8,632 nt of DNA from an uncultured Ruminococcus sp. (lineage in GTDB: Bacteria; Bacillota; Clostridia; Oscillospirales; Ruminococcaceae): NCBI GenBank assembly GCA_946183385.1, contig CAMHBN010000065.1, forward strand, positions 1-8,632, in the 5' to 3' direction. A model generated the notes under the pieces. That model searched no databases, had not been told where the DNA came from, and saw only the letters and a list, made by a program, of their open reading frames with translations. Both the position numbers and the translations under genes were made by a program. Positions 6,550-8,632 of the stretch are shown piece by piece. The stretch's first letter is position 1, and each line of letters opens with the position of its first letter.

Positions 6550-8526
6550 GCAAAGAGTAACGATTACGGCAACGAAAGCATTGTTGTACTGAAGGGACCC
6601 GACAAAGTCAGGAAGCGTCCTGCCGTTATTTTCGGCTCGGACGGACTTGACGGCTGCGAGCACTCCATCTTCGAGATAATCTCGAACTCGATAGACGAGG
6701 CTCGCGCAGGCTACGGCAACAAGATAGTGATAACCCGCTTCCGCAACCACGACATCGAGGTCGAGGACTTCGGGCGCGGCTGCCCCGTTGACTTCAACAA
6801 GACCGAGCAGCGCTACAACTGGGAGCTCGTCTACTGCAAGCTGTACGCGGGCGGAAAGTACGACCCGAGCGGCGAGAGCTACGAATACTCGCTGGGACTG
6901 AACGGACTCGGTCTGTGCGCGACGCAGTTTGCGTCTGAATATATGGACGTCGAGGTAGTGCGCGACGGCTTCAAGTACAATCTCCACTTCGAAAAGGGCT
7001 TGAACGTGGGCGGCTTGCAGAAAGAGCCCTGCAAGCGCAAACAGACGGGCACCAAGACCCGCTGGCGTCCCGACCTCGAGGTCTTCACGGATATCAACGT
7101 GTCGGACGAGTTTTTCCACGATATCCTCAAGCGTCAGGCTGTCGTGAACCCGAATATACTGTTCGTGTTCCGCTCCGAGAACGAGGCAGGCGGCTTCAAC
7201 GAGACCGAGTTCTTCTACGAGAACGGCATAACCGACTACGTTACCGAGATAGTCGGCGAGAACGCCCTGACCACCATACAGCACTGGACAGCCGAGCGCC
7301 GCGGTAAGGACCGCGAGGACAAGCCCGAATACAAAGTCAAGTTCGACGTGGCGCTCACCTTCTCTAACAAGGTCAAGAAGACGGAATACTACCACAACTC
7401 GAGCTTTCTCGAGCACGGCGGCTCTCCCGAAGACGCCGTAAAGCGTGCGTTCGCAGCACAGATAGACTCCTATATCAAGTCCGTGAACGGCTACCAGAAG
7501 AACGAGAGCAAGATAAAGTACGAGGACGTTGACGAGTGCCTCGTGCTCGTATCCTCGTCGTTCTCGACGCAGACCTCCTACGAGAACCAGACAAAGAAGG
7601 CTATCACCAACAAGTTCATACGCGAGGCAATGACGGAATTTCTCCGCCACCAGCTCGAGGTCTACTTCATCGAAAACCCCGACGAAGCCAAGAAGATAGG
7701 CGAGCAGGTGCTGCTCAACAAGCGCAGCCGCGAGAACGCCGAGCGCACCCGCCAGAATATGAAGAAGAAGCTCACGGGTACTATCGACCTCGCGAATATG
7801 GTCGAGAAGTTCGTGGACTGCCGCACCAAGGACGTCACACGCCGCGAGATATACATCGTGGAGGGCGACTCGGCGCTCGGCTCCGTAAAGCTGGCGAGAA
7901 ATGCCGAATTTCAGGCAGTAATACCCGTCCGCGGAAAGATACTCAACTGCCTTAAAGCGGAGTACACGAAGATATTCAAGAGTGAGATAATCACCGACCT
8001 CATCAAGGTGCTGGGCTGCGGAGTCGAGGTCACCTCGAAGGCGAACAAGGAGCTCTCCACCTTCGACATCAACAACTTCCGCTGGAACAAGATAGTTATA
8101 TGCACCGATGCCGACGTCGACGGCTTCCAGATACGCACGCTGATACTGACGATGCTCTACAGGCTGACCCCGAAGCTCATCGAGGAGGGCTACGTCTACA
8201 TCGCGGAGTCTCCCCTCTTTGAGATAAACACGAAGGAGAAGACCTACTTCGCCTACACAGAGGCTGAAAAGCAGCACATACTCGAAATGATAGGCGACAA
8301 GAAGCACACGATACAGCGCTCGAAGGGTCTCGGCGAGAACGAGCCCGATATGATGAGCCTCACCACTATGAACCCCGATACCCGCCGTCTTATCAAGGTG
8401 ACGGTGGACGACATCAAGGATTCGACAGAGGTATTCGAGATGCTCCTCGGCGACGACTTACAGGGACGCAAGGACTACATCTCCGAGTACGGCGCCGACT
8501 ACCTCGACCTCGCTGACATAAGCTAA
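6547..8526 (+). CDS. parE: Type IIA DNA topoisomerase ATPase/Toprim subunit (ParE/GyrB-like)
   Basis: The ATP-driven subunit of a gyrase or topoisomerase IV, which works with a ParC/GyrA-type cleavage subunit to pass DNA duplexes and set supercoiling or unlink chromosomes. The 659 residues are a normal length. The GHKL ATPase shows E43 and N47 in EIISNSIDEA, D74 in DFGRG, a glycine-rich GLNGLG lid and the QTK loop at residues 348-350. The Toprim domain has E439 in EGDSALGS and the metal-binding DADVDG at 521-526, then PVRGKILN and KGLGENEPD. Several motifs differ from standard GyrB (GLHGVG, EGDSAGGS, KGLGEM), suggesting the second topoisomerase paralogue of Clostridia rather than the dnaA-linked gyrB. 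ParE versus GyrB is not settled, so the symbol is tentative. The TTG at 6457 lies in the promoter and is not used. A partner-subunit start follows after 12 bases. Confidence 0.9.
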   Translation: MAKSNDYGNESIVVLKGPDKVRKRPAVIFGSDGLDGCEHSIFEIISNSIDEARAGYGNKIVITRFRNHDIEVEDFGRGCPVDFNKTEQRYNWELVYCKLYAGGKYDPSGESYEYSLGLNGLGLCATQFASEYMDVEVVRDGFKYNLHFEKGLNVGGLQKEPCKRKQTGTKTRWRPDLEVFTDINVSDEFFHDILKRQAVVNPNILFVFRSENEAGGFNETEFFYENGITDYVTEIVGENALTTIQHWTAERRGKDREDKPEYKVKFDVALTFSNKVKKTEYYHNSSFLEHGGSPEDAVKRAFAAQIDSYIKSVNGYQKNESKIKYEDVDECLVLVSSSFSTQTSYENQTKKAITNKFIREAMTEFLRHQLEVYFIENPDEAKKIGEQVLLNKRSRENAERTRQNMKKKLTGTIDLANMVEKFVDCRTKDVTRREIYIVEGDSALGSVKLARNAEFQAVIPVRGKILNCLKAEYTKIFKSEIITDLIKVLGCGVEVTSKANKELSTFDINNFRWNKIVICTDADVDGFQIRTLILTMLYRLTPKLIEEGYVYIAESPLFEINTKEKTYFAYTEAEKQHILEMIGDKKHTIQRSKGLGENEPDMMSLTTMNPDTRRLIKVTVDDIKDSTEVFEMLLGDDLQGRKDYISEYGADYLDLADIS

Positions 8527-8538
8527 AAGGAGAAGAAA

Positions 8539-8562
8539 ATGGCAAGAAAGAAAGAAACATAG
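8539..8562 (+). pseudogene. Start of a probable ParC/GyrA-like subunit, stopped after seven codons
   Basis: GGAG (8529-8532) lies six bases before ATG, and the frame reads MARKKET then TAG. A lysine-rich MARKK/MAKKK start directly behind the ATPase subunit is what I recall for the partner ParC/GyrA-like gene in Clostridia, so this should be that gene's beginning. The stop at 8560-8562 ends it at once. Causes could be an inserted element, a frameshift or an assembly join. An ordinary tiny peptide is less likely. Only context supports the ParC identity. Confidence 0.4.
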
Positions 8563-8632
8563 AACTAATTATAGAAACAATGAAAAAACTTCCCGGATAT
8601 GAGCAATTCACTTCATTGCATAAAATTCGTGA
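8541..8632 (+). other. AT-rich open frame running off the window end; possible insertion boundary
   Basis: The frame starting at 8541 stays open to the end of the window and includes an ATG at 8580 (MKKLPGYEQFTSLHKIR...). Bases 8563-8632 contain only 21 G or C, unlike the GC-rich upstream genes, and codons such as CTA, TTG, TCA and ACT appear. No good Shine-Dalgarno precedes the ATG at 8580. The peptide was not recognised. It may belong to an inserted mobile element, or be the continuation of the partner subunit after a -1 frameshift. Confidence 0.35.

Noticed and set aside
6448..8307. A 619-codon open frame on the minus strand opposite the topoisomerase gene
   Set aside because: The plus strand encodes a clear topoisomerase with all motifs. 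The antisense peptide is Val/Leu-rich with no recognisable domain, and its length follows from codon bias of the sense gene.
8541..8562. Programmed -1 frameshift joining MARKKET to the following open frame
   Set aside because: No standard X-XXY-YYZ slippery heptamer is in register, and the sudden AT-rich composition fits an insertion or join better.

Overview
The window looks like chromosome from an anaerobic, fermentative Clostridia bacterium, most likely of the Ruminococcus/Oscillospiraceae type. This rests on a pflA-ldh fermentation pair, GC-rich genes that still use many ATA isoleucine codons, AGGAG-type ribosome binding sites with TTGACA/TATAAT promoters, and intergenic palindromic repeats of a kind I recall from that group. 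The taxonomic placement is an inference from memory; no search was run.

Left part (1-3991, all + strand): the 3' part of a pyruvate formate-lyase activating enzyme gene (cut by the window edge) is followed by a 168-nt gap holding repeat-like palindromes and a clear promoter. L-lactate dehydrogenase follows, and then, 35 nt after its stop, two tandem paralogous lipoproteins with complete transglutaminase-type Cys-His-Asp triads. ldh and the two lipoprotein genes probably form one transcription unit. pflA and ldh both act at the pyruvate node. The lipoproteins should be anchored outside the membrane, and their substrate is unknown.

Middle (3985-6171, - strand): a SulP-family anion transporter with a C-terminal STAS domain and an unusual charged, helix-rich extension of about 175 residues. 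Its stop overlaps that of the second lipoprotein gene by 7 nt. Its best start is an ATG six bases downstream of a perfect AGGAGG. Its promoter is strong, and its -35 box lies at the edge of a palindromic repeat.

Divergent intergenic region (6172-6546): between the sulP promoter and the promoter of the next gene lies a chain of hairpins that looks like one dispersed repeat nested inside another. The leader of the next gene has a 6-bp hairpin exactly between the Shine-Dalgarno sequence and the start codon.

Right part (6547-8632, + strand): a complete, somewhat divergent type IIA topoisomerase ATPase/Toprim subunit (ParE/GyrB-like). After it, a well-placed ribosome binding site and ATG begin what should be the partner ParC/GyrA-like subunit. 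That frame stops after seven codons, where the DNA turns sharply AT-rich (21 G/C in the last 70 bases). This suggests that an insertion, a frameshift or an assembly join begins at the window's edge.

I did not find a clearly new multi-gene system. The most unusual signals are the hairpin-split ribosome binding site, the nested repeat, the broken partner-subunit start and the SulP extension.
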